Both the position numbers and the translations under genes were made by a program. Below are positions 23,257 through 36,200 of a stretch of 60,000 nucleotides of DNA, one piece after another (positions within the stretch are counted from its first letter, which is position 1; every line of letters begins with the position of its first letter). The stretch spans positions 227,700,915 to 227,760,914 of the forward strand of contig NC_081410.1 of the NCBI RefSeq assembly GCF_030272615.1. Direction: 5' to 3'. The notes under the pieces were generated by a model that had not been told where the DNA came from, ran no database searches, and saw only the letters and a program-made list of their open reading frames with translations. The stretch is from Cryptomeria japonica. Lineage: Eukaryota > Streptophyta > Pinopsida > Cupressales > Cupressaceae.

Positions 23257-24414
23257 ATTTCCAAGGCATTGTCATCTTTTTTCAAATCCACAAACACAAT
23301 AGCTCAATGAAGGCCCACAACTTGTGAGGACAACCCAATGAAACTTTCCTCTTTGTTTCTCATTTTTATTATTATTTTAATCCCATTTATTATATCCTTT
23401 GGTATTTGGGGTCACATTCTTAATTCACTAGCAATATTATTCTCTAGGAGTTGTAGGATATAATTTGTATCAACAACAAAACGACATCATTGCCACATAG
23501 AAGCATCATGAGGCTATGCAGTTTGTTGCACTATAGATCCCAAGTTGTTTGTGTTGAGAGTTTGCAAGTGGTGTGGACCCAATTCATCCTTTCCCTTGAG
23601 GCTAGTTTGATTACTCAAGATTTTTGTCCTATTTATGAGGTAGTGGCTTTATTATCGTCATTATGAATCTCTTTTACTGTTGAAAGGATTCTTGATGTGT
23701 ATGTGATAGATCAAGTGTTTGACGCGAGCTTATCTCTACATTTTTCAAAGGGAAAAAATATATTTTGTTCTTCCATTTTATGGATAAATATACTTCTCTA
23801 TCTAAAAATTTAAACGTCATTAGTAAAGAAATATATGTTTTATGCATATAAGTTAGCCTTATTTGAGATTAGAAATCAAAGAGAGTACTCTTGTATAATG
23901 AGATGAGAATTATCATTTCAGTTCCTCAAATACCCTTCTATATAGATATAACACCTCTTGCAAAAATAAATTTGATAATCTATTGTATCCTAGATGAGAT
24001 GTCCCTCCCAATGCCCAAATTTATAAAGGCCCCCTTAATGTTCTTAAGGCCCTATTGAACATATTGATTAATATGATTACAAGTGCTAGCCCAAATTTAT
24101 CATCAATTTCTTTGCTAGGTGCTTTATCAACCTAAAATGTTGTATTAACACATTTTCCTTAAAATAGCCTAAGGCATCCACTTGAAGGTATCATCCATCA
24201 TGAATCGTTTCAACCTCAAAAGTCATCATGTATTGCTAATAGATGTAGATAAATATAACTCATCAAAATAGCTAACTTCCCTCATCTCATACTTAGTGAA
24301 ATAAAATACCAATTACCCACATTTCATGAGAATGAGCTAGTGTTAGGTAGCGTGAATGTCCATGTTTTCATCAAAATAATGAATGATCTGAGGTAAAAAC
24401 ATGAAAATATATAA
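23257..24414. other. AT-rich DNA, nothing recognised
   Basis: No recognisable gene, element border or repeat. Confidence 0.45.
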
Positions 24415-24990
24415 AGAGGTAAAGGCACTGCCAGTTGGTGGAAGCATACTCATGGTGATCACTTGATTGTCCCGCCTTCTAATTCTTCCTATGACGACTC
24501 TTCATAGGGTGGTGATGATTCCTCACATGTTGATCCTCCTACTACAAGTGGGTCCTCCTTCACCTTGTCCTACTAGTGTGTTCCTATTTGGACTTGTGGA
24601 CACCTCTCTACCTGTTTCACCTATTCTGCTCTAGCCTTCAATGGTGGATTTGTCACTTGGTCAGCATCCTACTCCTAGTGTTGGTAGTTCCACTAAGGGG
24701 ATTGATCCCCCTTGTGTTGGTGTTCCAAATGATAGTGTTGTGTGCATTGTTGTTCGTCAACGGAGAAAAGTTTGTTTTCCTCTTCTTCCCAAACTCTTCC
24801 CCGAGTTGTGGGTGAAACTTCTACCCACCCTTGATGTGGGTTACTAGCTGATTTGCTAAAGTGTTCTAAATGGTCTATTTTGGCCTTTGCTATCACTGTT
24901 CTTGACTAGTTGTATGTAGCCTTTTTGGCTTGTCTTTGTATAGGGTCAACACCCTTGTTTTTCTACCTTTTTAATAAAAAACATAACGAT
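24415..24990 (+). mobile_element. 5'-truncated LINE ORF1 joined directly to a LINE 3' tail
   Basis: The conceptual protein begins with SWWKHTHGDHLIV, which matches STWWKNATVDHLTV just after the zinc knuckle of the LINE ORF1 at 41180-43010. It continues through the acidic linker (YDDSS near 24492; GGDDSS near 24512) to NDSVVCIVVRQRRK (about 24730-24770). About 180 bases later comes the tail: hairpin AGGGT-CAAC-ACCCT at 24942-24955, then a T-rich stretch and TTTAATAAAAAACATAA. There is no ORF2 (endonuclease/reverse transcriptase) between ORF1 and the tail. Stops and frameshifts show it is dead. Confidence 0.6.
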
Positions 24991-26290
24991 ATATGATTAG
25001 TTTTTATCTAATTATTAAGGATGATGTGAGAGATTGGTTTACTTGTTTCCTAAACCATTGTATTTTATATTGGTATGAATTCAAGGTAGTTTATAGCAAT
25101 CATTTTGGAGATGAAATTGATCTCAATATGTTAATCAAAGAGCTTTCTAGTACTCATAGATGAGAATTGAATCCACCAAGTTTGTAGTAGCCTTGCATTG
25201 TGCATTTTACATTGAAGAAATTAATAAGGTTTTATGTGCATTTTTTTTCAATTCAAGGATACATATTGTATTAAGTCTTTGCCTTTGGATGTTCAATCTA
25301 TTGAAATAGGTGCAAAAATTGTGATCTTAAAGATTACATGGCAACAGATAATGGGTCTTGCTTCGATGATAGTTGTGTCAAATGCCTCATATCATATGTA
25401 ATATTGTAAGGGAAATTTTAAGAGAAAAATATGAGGAGGTTTAACATGAGGTTGATTTAGAGACATTTGTTACTATATCTAATTGTTTATTTACTAATGA
25501 ATTTAAATACTTTGAGGATGTCTATATAAACAGAAATTTGAGGAACCACGCTTCTACTTTAAGGCTCTTAAACCATCCAAATTTGAAGCTAATTCTCCTG
25601 ATGATGGTTCATATTACATGGTTGATTAAAGTAACTGTGAATCTACCCATTTTTATACTATCATTGATTGTGGTTGCTCCAATGAAAATATTGTTCAATT
25701 TATGCATTATGCAAACTTATTAGAGAGTGAAATGTTATGATCCTTTACTGTCTAAAGGTTCATAAGGGATATTGTAAAGAATTTTATTTTACTTTTGATG
25801 AAGATTGTAAACCTTGTAATTGAAGATAGTACTACTGCACTTGAGTATGAAAGCGTCCATTGAAACTAAGCATAAAAGTGGAGAAGCATGAGTTTCCTTC
25901 CTTGATTAACTCTAGAGAGCAATATGAAAAAACCTATTCAAATTTCGTACCCAAGGTCCATTCCTTTCATAAGAATTTTCTTAATGAAACTCCATGCTTA
26001 GATCAATTATATATTGGAGAATATTGTCTTGGGATACCTAAAATGTAAAATTCAAATTTGATCTTGATTTTATTGATAAGGTGAGATTTCAAAATGATGT
26101 CGAAATAATGGATTATGAGGTAATTCGTTTCCATATTCACTAAGATAACTTTTCTAGCCAGCGTAATTATAAATTATGGAATATGGACTTTGGTGATGAG
26201 TGCAAGCTTGATAATAAGAAAACCAATAGTTCTTACATACTTTATAATGAGTTGTTTGGTCTAGAGGAAGCATGAAAAGTCTTTTTGTGT
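24991..26290 (+). pseudogene. Heavily decayed LTR-retrotransposon gag remnant
   Basis: Around 25010-25160 the plus strand gives DDVRDWFTCFLNHCILYWYEF followed by HFGDEIDLNMLIKELSS. This follows the plant Ty3/gypsy-type gag pattern in which a W..F block precedes F(G/A)D...L..EL. LPLDVQSIEIGAKI near 25280-25330 continues the pattern. After that only short open pieces remain (for example 25860-26048). Many stops and frameshifts; no LTR could be assigned. Confidence is moderate for the gag piece and low for anything after 25400. Confidence 0.45.
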
Positions 26291-29018
26291 CCATCTTCCT
26301 ACAACAATACTAAGTTCACACACATATTTAATAGCATAAACATTCTTGGTTTCCATCTATTTGGTGTCTCCATTATTAAAAAAAAGAGTATAGGAAATCA
26401 TCAGAGAATGTAGAATTTGATCAATGCAATCAATGGTATCATGGTTTCCTATGGGTGTGGCCCACAATAGATTTCAAGAAAAGTAGGATTACTACTTAAT
26501 CAATTTGGTGGCCATCTTTTGGTTTTATTTATAATTTATGGATTTTCATTTTGTATCTATATATAGATGTGTTCTTGTCTCCATTATTATCTATGTCTAG
26601 TTTGTTTTCCCAAATACATTTTTAGATTCTTGTTGCATCACTAAGAGATGTACATTTCCAACAAGAGATAATGTTGACACTTGATTCGACAAACAATTAT
26701 TTTATTTTGTAAGTCTATCTTTCCATGCTAAGTTATATTATTTTTCCAATTTGTTAATCTTTGTGTTACCATGATCAACTAATTTTACCAAAATTAATTC
26801 AAAATGGTTGTGTTTCTAGTCTTATTTCATTTATGTGTGATCCTCCTCCTTTGGTTGCCTTGTTGAATTCATGGGTTGCATTCATTGTGGATGTAGTCAA
26901 CACATTTACATCCACTATTTGTGATGTTTAAGTATTAAACTTATTTGGTAGGTGGGTGGTACATTGTAATGTGATTAACTAGTGGTAGTCAATGATTCAA
27001 TTTAATCCAAGGGCTTTTTCTCTCTTAATGATTGGTGATCTATCAATCTAAGTAGTAATGTTAATTGATCATGTTTGATCATCATGCATGACCCAATATA
27101 ATGAAGTGACATTTTTATTGGGAGTTTATTTTTCCAAAAGACCATGGCCATCAAATTTAATAGATCATCATGATAGGGTATCTTTACAAAAAAAAAAGAG
27201 GGTTTGAGATGTTAATATGACACTACATGACTGTTGGTTGGATGCTAGCTATCCCAACTCTATTTGGTCAATTTTTTAATATATCTTGTATTAATGGCTC
27301 TAAATATCCCTAAATCCTAAATAGGGCATGTGTTAGCCAAGAATTGCATGTTTGGTGGGAACAAAAACATGTTAGATATTGGGTGTATATAACATACAAT
27401 TCTCAACCAAATATATTTAAAATGTTGAGGATGTCTAGTTACTGTCTATTATTTTATGGCATATGCTATGTTTCCTTGTAAACCCATGAGTCACAAATCC
27501 CGAAGACTCGCAAATCTCTACCATTTACTATAAATACTAGAGATGAATGACTAAAGTTTGGGGGTGCCTATGGACCATTGGTTTTCCATGTATAAAACTC
27601 CTACCACATTGTGATAAGTTATCTAATAAAACATCTAAGAGAGTGCAAGAAGGATGAATTTCATTCTTTTATTAGCTACAAGATCTATTTGTAAAGTAGT
27701 GCACATATTTTCAACACATGAGTTCATACAACTTTAAATCAAAGATATAATTTACTCACATCATTAATATATGATATGATGTCAAAATGTTTAGGCTATG
27801 TAGATAAGTAGATTGAATCTTAAATGGAGCTTGTAAAATCTATTTAGAAAGGGAGAAGATCTTTATTGTTAGGTTGGTGAAAATATATAGGTTGGTGAAA
27901 ATATATGCGATAATAGTTGGAGGCATCATGGTAATGATGGGGTATTTGTAGAAGCAAATCTAATCTAGTGGCATGCTACAAATTAAGAGTTCAATGGTTT
28001 AGAAAGTTATTGTGATTTGATCATCGCCTATTATTTTCACAAATATTAAAGCCTTGGGCATGGATTACTATTTGACCATAAATGAATGTCAACAAATAAG
28101 GGAATTTTGTGCTTGTGACAACTACCAACCACGGAAATATATATAATATTTCTAATAAAATTAGGAAAATTTTATGTCAAGGAATTTCATGTAGTATGAA
28201 TGTTGTAGGTATCATGTTCTTGATACCTACAAGCATTGAAATTATCTTGCAAGTTCTAATTATGTTTCTTATTTGTATAGTAAGTTTAATGCCTCAATAG
28301 AAAGGTTCTTACAATAGGTTTAGTAAAGATGTCATGTTAAGGATCAGGGAATTGGAACAAATGTCAAATTAATATGAAATCTAGGGTGAAATTAGTAGGT
28401 AATAAATATAACTTCTATCTACGTTCAGTTAGATATAGATATTTCTTTTGTTGAAATTGGCCTAATGTTTCTACTAGTCTGGAATGTGCTATGGAATCAT
28501 GCATTTAAGTGTAATTTTTTGTACCTTTCATGTATATAAAAGCTAGAGAAGGTACTTGCAAGTAGAAATCATCTCCATGATATAAATGTCTCTATAGCAA
28601 GCTAAGAATTTTAGTTGATAACAATATATTTCCTAGGGCACATTTTCTAGCTTGCTATTGTTTTTAAATAATTTACCATCAAAAGAATTATAGAACTCTT
28701 TTCAAAGCCTTTGAACATTTTTTTCAAAGTAGCATATGCATTTCTTTTATCAACTATGGAGTTCTAATACATTTGGTCATTTTTATTTTTTTTAGTTCAT
28801 GAATCCAACTCCTCTTCTCTTGTTTGCTTTCCCAAATTAATTCGGCTGACCTAGAAATCTTGAGGAGTCATATACCTTCTATCATTATCCATAATAGAGA
28901 TTTATATTTTAAATATTATTTCCCTATTATGTTTTACCTTGATTGTTGAGGTAAATTGAGGCTTGTCTTGACATTTTCCTACTAACCATATCATGTACTA
29001 CTATCATATCCAATGGTT
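26291..29018. other. AT-rich DNA, no gene recognised
   Basis: About 2.7 kb without a convincing coding frame. A 12-bp perfect inverted repeat with a 6-base loop lies at 28203-28232 (arm TTGTAGGTATCA). A 17-base direct repeat, GGTTGGTGAAAATATAT, lies near 27870-27908. The right border is the target duplication of the solo LTR. Confidence 0.5.
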
Positions 29019-30219
29019 GTATTTGTTGGAAAATGACACTGTTCTGGTAAGTCCAGCAAAGATTGGTGCATGATAGATTCTTAGGGGTTGTCATTGATGG
29101 CAACTCGGTTTGCAGGTCCTATCTGGTATACATAGAATTGGTTTATCAGAAGTCATTTTGTTCATAAGGCATAAGTCTGGATGGTGGAACTCAGTTACCA
29201 GTAGAACATGAGATCATGGTGTACATCTTGGTTTCGGTGATGTATTTTTGGTTGCGGTAATCAAGGCAGTTGATTCGAGGCTCAAGACAGATTATTTTGT
29301 GATCCTGATATCCAGTGGTGAATTGTGTACAAGTTTAGAGCTCCGAGATCCGGTATTTCAGTTAGGGCAGAGCTATTTTGGAGTAACGTGTGTTGCAGAT
29401 TTGTTGGGATGATTTTGGTGATCAGTTTTGCATTTGTGGTGATTGGACCAACTTATGGGAAACATTTTATCATCTTGTTTTGGTCCGCATTTGGATTTAT
29501 GATCGGATTCAACTGACTTTGGTGGAACACGTTTCAAGTTGCGTGTTACATGGTTTTTAAAAGCCGACTTAGTAAATGATTCCTTTCATTGATGCAAATA
29601 TATAAGATCGGTTTGGTTGATCGTTTTGGTGTGTGTGTGTGTCTGTGTGAACGAAGGAAGTTTGTGTGAGCGATTTTATAAGTTTGGTCAAGATTTTGTT
29701 GCCCCAGCATGTAACAAAGCAGTGCTATAGAGCAGAATATAATAACAGTTGCAGTAGACATTTTGAGCCTAACCGAAACTGTATTTTGGCATAGTTAGAT
29801 GCTTTTATTCAATTCATTACTCATTGTAATCATTTTGTATTAGTCTGTAAGGCAGTGATCCTTCCTCCGGGTTGTAGCCCTTTTGTAATTGAGGAGTGAG
29901 CTCTAGGTAGTGAGCATGAATGCAAGTGCATTCCACCTTTTGAAAATATTGTTCTACTACTAGCCATAGTATAATAATATTGTGGGTACTCAATCCCACC
30001 GTGGTTTTTCCCTTTCTGGGTTTCCACGTAAAAATCTTGGTGTTATGGTTGTGTGGACTCTTGCTTTGTGTTTCTCTATTATAGTTTTTGTCATTATCAT
30101 CTGGTAGATAAAGAATCGGATTAATAAATTTAAAATTATCGGAACATTGATTCACCCCACCCTCTTAGTGTTCATTGATTCACCCCGCCCTCTTAGTGTT
30201 CATTGATTCCAACAGTATT
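29019..30219 (+). mobile_element. Solo copia-type LTR with perfect 5-bp target duplication
   Basis: 1,191-bp LTR at 29024-30214, beginning TGTTGGAA and ending TTCCAACA, flanked by GTATT at 29019-29023 and 30215-30219. An intact target duplication around a single LTR is the mark of recombination between the two LTRs of a former full element. It lies in plus orientation, opposite to the other copia elements in the window. Near its end it carries, in reverse complement, the block also found in their LTRs (CACCGTGGTTTTTCC and GGGTTTCCACGT, 29996-30032). A 27-28-base unit ending in CCTCTTAGTGTTCATTGATTC is duplicated in tandem at about 30143-30208. Confidence 0.9.
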
Positions 30220-31794
30220 TGCATTATTTTCCTCCTTGCAACAAAATTCAACTTCAACCAAGTTAGTCTAGTAGGAATATTATGCATAGTTGAATCCACA
30301 GTTACCTACTTTTTTTAGGTGGAGAGAGTAGAGGAGATTGACCTACCTTATATTTTGAAGGAGTCTTGACTAGAGTAAGTTGCCTCAGAGGACTATGTTG
30401 TGATAGAATTTGTTCAATGTCTTAGTGAGGGGGGCTCTCTAATGGAGATTTGGTTGTATCTTCTTGACCTTGTTTATCCTTCGCATTCTCTTTATCCTCA
30501 ACATTATTTGTCTTTTGCTAAGACATAGTTATGCTTAGAGGAGATTGAGGAGTCTATAAAAGTCCATCCATTTCTTATATTTGTTTTCTACTTTTTGCAA
30601 AATTTTATATAGTTTGACCTCACTCCATGTCATGCTTTTGTACATATTTTCTTGTCAATGACACAAAATTAGGAGGTTTAGATAGTGAACATGTGGATGG
30701 AGGTGAAGGAGTCCTTTCAAGAGATGATAAATAATAAATTTAGCCATTCATGATTGATCTATATAGAACAAAGGCATATGAATAATAACATCTGGATGGT
30801 CTAGATGGGATTGTCGTAATCACATTCCAAAACTATCCATCAAACATTTGCTACCTCCTTGACCTTCTTAGCCTTTTCAAAGGTTTTGGCCACCTTTTGT
30901 GAGATCGTATGCATAGGCTCCACTCTTGTCATTTTTTAAATTGGAGGAGCATCACTCTTTTCTTTTATCTTCTTTTCCTTTTCCTTCTCCTTGGGCCCTT
31001 CTAGAAGTATATCCACTCTAGGGCATTAATTTAGAAAATATTATTAATGATTTTTAAATCATTAACTTCTAAAGTGGCCCAATTGATTGGTGGGAGAGGC
31101 ATTTTCTCTCTATTTAAGAGATTGTTAGTTGGGTTTAATATATTTCCATCACCATTTATTCCCTCTAAGATGTCCTCCACAATTCCTACATCTTTTATAT
31201 GTTTCAATGTCACCATCTTCATAACATTAAAGTCATTGCGGAAATCAACCCATCTTCATAACATTAAAGTCATTGTGGAAATCAACCCATAAATCCTCCA
31301 AGGCTACCTTATGCTTATGGTGAGGGAAAAAAACCTACTCTGTTTTGTCATTCATATCATACCTAGTTCATTAAGCATTTCACATTTAAAAAAGAGAGCT
31401 CCTCCTCAGAAGATCTAGCACAAACTATATTTCGGCAACAATAATGGTCCGAAGTGAAAGGAAATAACAGTCCAAGATTATGTTTTTTCTATAACTTTCT
31501 AGTGGATTTCCAAGGCTTTTTGAGTAAATTCTATCAATAGCACCTTATAACTACAAAACCTTGAGAATAAGAAGGGGGCTCCAAAAAAGCCAAATGTCTT
31601 CATGTAGGTAGACTTGGGGAATTGGATGAACTAATTTCCCCACATGAAATCCTTTAAGAGTCATCCCACAACGAATGTTCAAGATTCCTTGAGTTTTAAC
31701 TAAGTGAAATGCACCCATACTCTTTTCTCTCCATTCCCTTCACCCAATGTGCCATATATTACTAATCCAAGGAATGTTGTTTGTCTTGCTAGAA
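30220..31794 (-). pseudogene. Decayed unknown frame, downstream half (split by copia element)
   Basis: Read on the minus strand from the copia insertion point. The open pieces include a stretch around 31600-31500 rich in Phe/Leu, 31222-31031 (63 codons, NREKMPLPPINWATLEV) and a basic-acidic tail near 30990-30490 with Lys/Glu-rich and Gln/Asp-rich segments. The order of parts, hydrophobic/globular then charged tail, recalls the frames at 2440-5915 and 14671-16250, but no family is recognised. Its other half lies at 38504-39269. Multiple stops make it non-functional. Confidence 0.35.
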
Positions 31795-31799
31795 ACTAG

Positions 31800-32883
31800 T
31801 GTTAGGTCCCGGAGACAATTGAGAGGGGGGGGGGAGGGGGTGAATCAGTTGTCAAATAAATTCAAACCAAAAACCACTTAACCAAACTTAATGCTTAATA
31901 CCGGTAGACCAAATTTTATGCTTAATACCGGTAGACAGTTTATCAGTTAATTGCAGTATCGGTAAAGATTAATGCATGAAACAGAAAGACAATAACATCC
32001 ACAACATATAACACCAATATTTGTACGTGGAAACCCTGTAAGAGGAAAAACCACGGTGGGAAACCTTACCCACAATCAGATGATACTACTGCAGATAGTA
32101 TGTGTATACAATAGGGGGTCTGCACATGCAGAAAGACCAAGCACCTACAGCTCACTGCTCAAACACAAATGGGAGTCACACTGACTACAATTGGATGGTT
32201 AAATCCAATAATGATGTACTGCTTAAAATAGCATCTTCATATGCTGGATTCAGTACCGGTGTAGTTCTGATATGTCTTCACAAAAACCTTCCTTCAACCT
32301 TCAAATGATGTATGTGTGTATAGCTCTCTTATTTTTGCATATACCCTATTACAAATCTTTTTCCCAATCGCATATCGATCTTACAAATAAGATCTTACAT
32401 ATACCAAAACCTAGGACCAAAATGTATAGGTCAGCTTTACAAAAGATATTACAATAAGACAATTTACAAGTAAATCAATAACCAATTCAATATCCGATTC
32501 AACATGTTGGCTTAATGTATTTACAACAATAATAAATCATCTCCATAGCGTGTCGTGCTAATTTGGAATAGATAAGCCTGTCGGTGTTTATCCTGGACCT
32601 ATTTGTCAGTAACAGCAAATATGCAAACACGAATATACCAATGAACAAATCTCCAAGACAAAGTGTCCAAACGATGTCTTCGACATAACCAAGTGTTTTC
32701 CAGGTCATTCCAAGTGCCGGTGAACAATATATCATGTCGCTGAACAAGATCCCAGTGACTGTGCATAAAGTCACTTGCTTGCCGATTAACATTGCCAATT
32801 CTCCAAGTGCCAGTAGGCTGACCAGAGTTGATAAGTGTTGACATCAATGACAAAACCATATCAACATATCCAAAATACCAACA
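31800..32883 (-). repeat. 3' LTR of the copia element
   Basis: 1,084 bp. It starts TGTTAGGTCCC and ends TACCAACA on the plus strand. It contains a G-run near 31827-31842 and the shared block TACGTGGAAACCC...GGAAAAACCACGG at 32023-32064. Relative to the other LTR it has a few small indels, including a partial duplication of the phrase CTTAATACCGGTAGAC near 31895-31935. A 68-codon open frame occurs at 32102-32308 and its counterpart sits in the other LTR; I regard it as chance. Confidence 0.95.
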
Positions 32884-32900
32884 ATCTCCCCCTTTGGCAT
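32884..32900 (-). other. Polypurine tract of the copia element
   Basis: The minus strand reads CCAAAGGGGGAGAT directly against the 3' LTR border, a typical copia PPT. Confidence 0.85.
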
Positions 32901-33248
32901 TGATGGCAACTCAGGATGGAAAAACCATCAAAGTGCCAAAACAGAAATGCTAAATACCAAAAACCAACAATCTCCCAAAAGAGATCATAACCAGAAATCA
33001 AAATTCAGGTACAGAGAGTGATCTCCCAAAATAACAATCTCTCCCCTTAGGAGTAACATATGTTTTTCCATATCAATCTCTCCCGCTTTGACATCAAATG
33101 CCAAAGCAATACAAAAACCAGATTCAAATACAAAATACCAACTTATTCAATATACCAACTACTCCCCCTGAGAAGTAGCTCTCCTCATCAAAGCCGGAGT
33201 AAAAGATTTCTCTATTAGTTTTGTCGGTTGATGACAAACATCAACTAT

Positions 33249-36200
33249 CTAAGTTTCTACCGGTGGGGGTATGACCCCAAGCTAATCTCTGAGATATTCA
33301 AAAGTCTCCTTAGGCAAAGGCTTAGTGAAAATATCTGCAATCTGCTCTTTAGTATTCACATAAACCAGTTTTACTTCTTTTGCTTCAACATTCTCTTTCA
33401 GAAAATTCAGTTTCATAGAAACATGTTTAGTTTTAGAATGTAGTACCGGATTCTTAGATATATCAATTGTTGTTGTATTATCACAATAGATAGTTATAAG
33501 TTCTTTGCTTTTTACCTTTATGTCCTTCAACATTTGCTTAAGCCATAATACCTGTGTACAGTTAGTTGTTGTTGCAACATATTTTGATTTTGTTGTTGAT
33601 AAAGATGTGCAACTTTGTTTCTTACTCAACCAAGAAATTAATCTGCTTCCAAGAAACAATGCTCCGTCGGTGGTGCTTTTTCTGTCATCTACATCTCCTG
33701 CCCAATTTGCATCTGTGTATGCACATAATTCAAAGTTTTCATTTCTAGGATACCATAGGCCAAGATTTGTAGTGCCTTGTAAGTACCGAAAAATCTTTTT
33801 TACTGTTGATTCATGATTTTCTTTAGGATTAAACTGGAATCTTGAAACAATACATACTGCATTCATAATATCAAGTCTTGTTTGTCTCAAATATAGTAGA
33901 CCTCTTATCATAGATTTGTACCTAGTCGGATTAACAGGTGTAGATTCATCCTTTAGTGATAATTTATCAGTTGTAGTCATAGGTGTGCTTACTGGTTTAG
34001 AGTTTTTCATGCCAAATTTCTTTAGTAACTCCTTCAAGTACTTAGATTGACTCAAGAATATACCTTTATTAGTCTGTGAAATCTGCAATCCTAAAAAGAA
34101 TTTTATCTCTCCAGACATAAACATTTCAAATTCTTGTTGCATTTCAATAGAAAAGTCTTTACGCAAACCATCTTCTCCTCCAAAGATTATATCATCAACA
34201 AAAACTGCTATAACCAAGATGTCATCATTAGTCACTTTATAGTATAAGTTGTTGTTAGCATTACCTTTAGAAAAACCAATCTTCAAAAGGTATTTATCCA
34301 ATCTAGCATACCAAGCTCTTGGAGCTTGCTTCAACCCATACAAAGCTTTCCTTAACCTGCAAACCATATCTTTGTTATCAGTCAAAGAAAATCCATCAGG
34401 TTGCTCAATGTAAACTTCTTCTTCAAGATCTTCATTCAGAAATGCATATTTAATATCCATTTGATATACTTTGTAGTTCTTGTGTGCTACAAAAGCCAAG
34501 AATAATCTGACTGCCTCAATTCTGGCTACCAGTGCAAAGGTTTCATTGTAATCAATTCCTTCTTTCTATGAATATCCCTTACACACTAGTCTTGCTTTAT
34601 TTCTAATTACTTTACTATCTTCATTAAGTTTGTTTCTGAATACCCATTTTGTTCCAATTACATTTTTGTCTTTAGGCCGGGGAACTAATGGCCATGTGTT
34701 ATTCTTCTCAATTTGTTCTAGTTCTTCTTCCATAGCTTTAATCCAGTGTTTATCTTCACATGCCTCATTAATTGATGCTGGTTCAATTTGAGAAATAAGA
34801 CATACCTCTTCATTTGTCAGTCTTCCTCTTGTCATAACTCCTTGATATTTGTTCCCAATTATCTTATCTTCGAAATGGTTCAATCTTACATACCGAGGTG
34901 TCTTTGTTTGTTGTTGATCTTCAGTTTCAGTGGAGTTTTCAGATGATACCGGTGTAACTGGATCTTCATTCTGTACCGGTGTAGGTTCATTTGTCAGTAT
35001 CTCTATTGTCGGTTTAGAGTCTATATACCTTGAAGTTCCTCTAAACTGTTCATCAATTTTCACATTTGTACTCTCAACAATTTTCTGCAATCTCTTGTTA
35101 AAACATCTATATGTCTTGTTCTTAGATGAATAACCAAGAAATATTCCTTCATCACTTTTAGGATAAAATTTGTCAATATACTCATCTCTTCTAATATAGC
35201 ATTTACTTCCAAATATTCTGAAATATTTAAGAGTAGGAGTAATGTCAAACCATAGTTCATGAGGGGTCTTACCAGTTTCACCTTTGATGTGAACTTTGTT
35301 GAATGTGTAGACTGTTGTGCTTACTGCCTCTCTCTAATATACATGTGGTAGATTTTCTTCTGATAACATACTTCTAACTACATCCAAGATAGTTCTATTT
35401 TTCATTTCTACAACTTCGTTCTGTTGTGGTGTCCGGGGTGCTGATAACTATCTTCTGATTCCATTTACTTCACAGAATGTATTAAATTCCTTAGATGTGA
35501 ATTCACCTCCTTGATCTGATCTCAGACATTTGATTTTCTTACCGGTTTCATTTTCTACCATCACCTTGAATTGCTTGAATTTCCCAAGTGCTTCTGATTT
35601 TTCTCTGAGAAAAGTAACCCAACACATTCTAGAATAGTCATCAATGATTAGCATGAAATATCTATCACCTTGTAAGCTTTTAGTTCTAGCTGGACCACAT
35701 AAGTCAGTATGAATTAAGTCAAGAGCATTATTGGATTTTTCTGGAATACTTTTAAAAGATGCTCTAACTTGTTTTCCAAATTGACATTCCTTACATACCA
35801 GATTGTGAGGTTTAACAATCTTAGGTAAGTCTCTAACTACTTTAGTTGTACTGATTTTCACAATGCAATCAAAATTTACATGACAGAGTCTCTTATGCCA
35901 TAGCCGACTTTCATCAATATGTGCAATCAAGCATGTCTTTTCATTGTTATTCAAATGAAAGATGTTACCTCTAGTTTGATTATCAGTTGCAATTTCCAAA
36001 CCAGTTCTGTTCATAATTTTGCATTTCTCATTCTTGAATTGTAACTGAAATCCTTTTTCAACTAATTGACCAACACTCAAAAGATTATGCTTTAAACCTT
36101 CAAAATAGTAAACATTGTCAGCATTATGCTTACCATCAAGAGATATAGTACCTTTACCTTTGATCAAACAAGCTTTATCATCTCCAAATCTTACTAGACC

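Noticed and set aside
28203-28232. microRNA precursor from the 12-bp inverted repeat
   Set aside because: The stem is too short for a plant miRNA hairpin; such short palindromes are expected by chance.
32102-32308. Matching 68-codon frames in both LTRs of the copia element (also 37734-37940)
   Set aside because: They are conserved only because the LTRs are copies of each other; plus-strand, antisense to the element, no domain.
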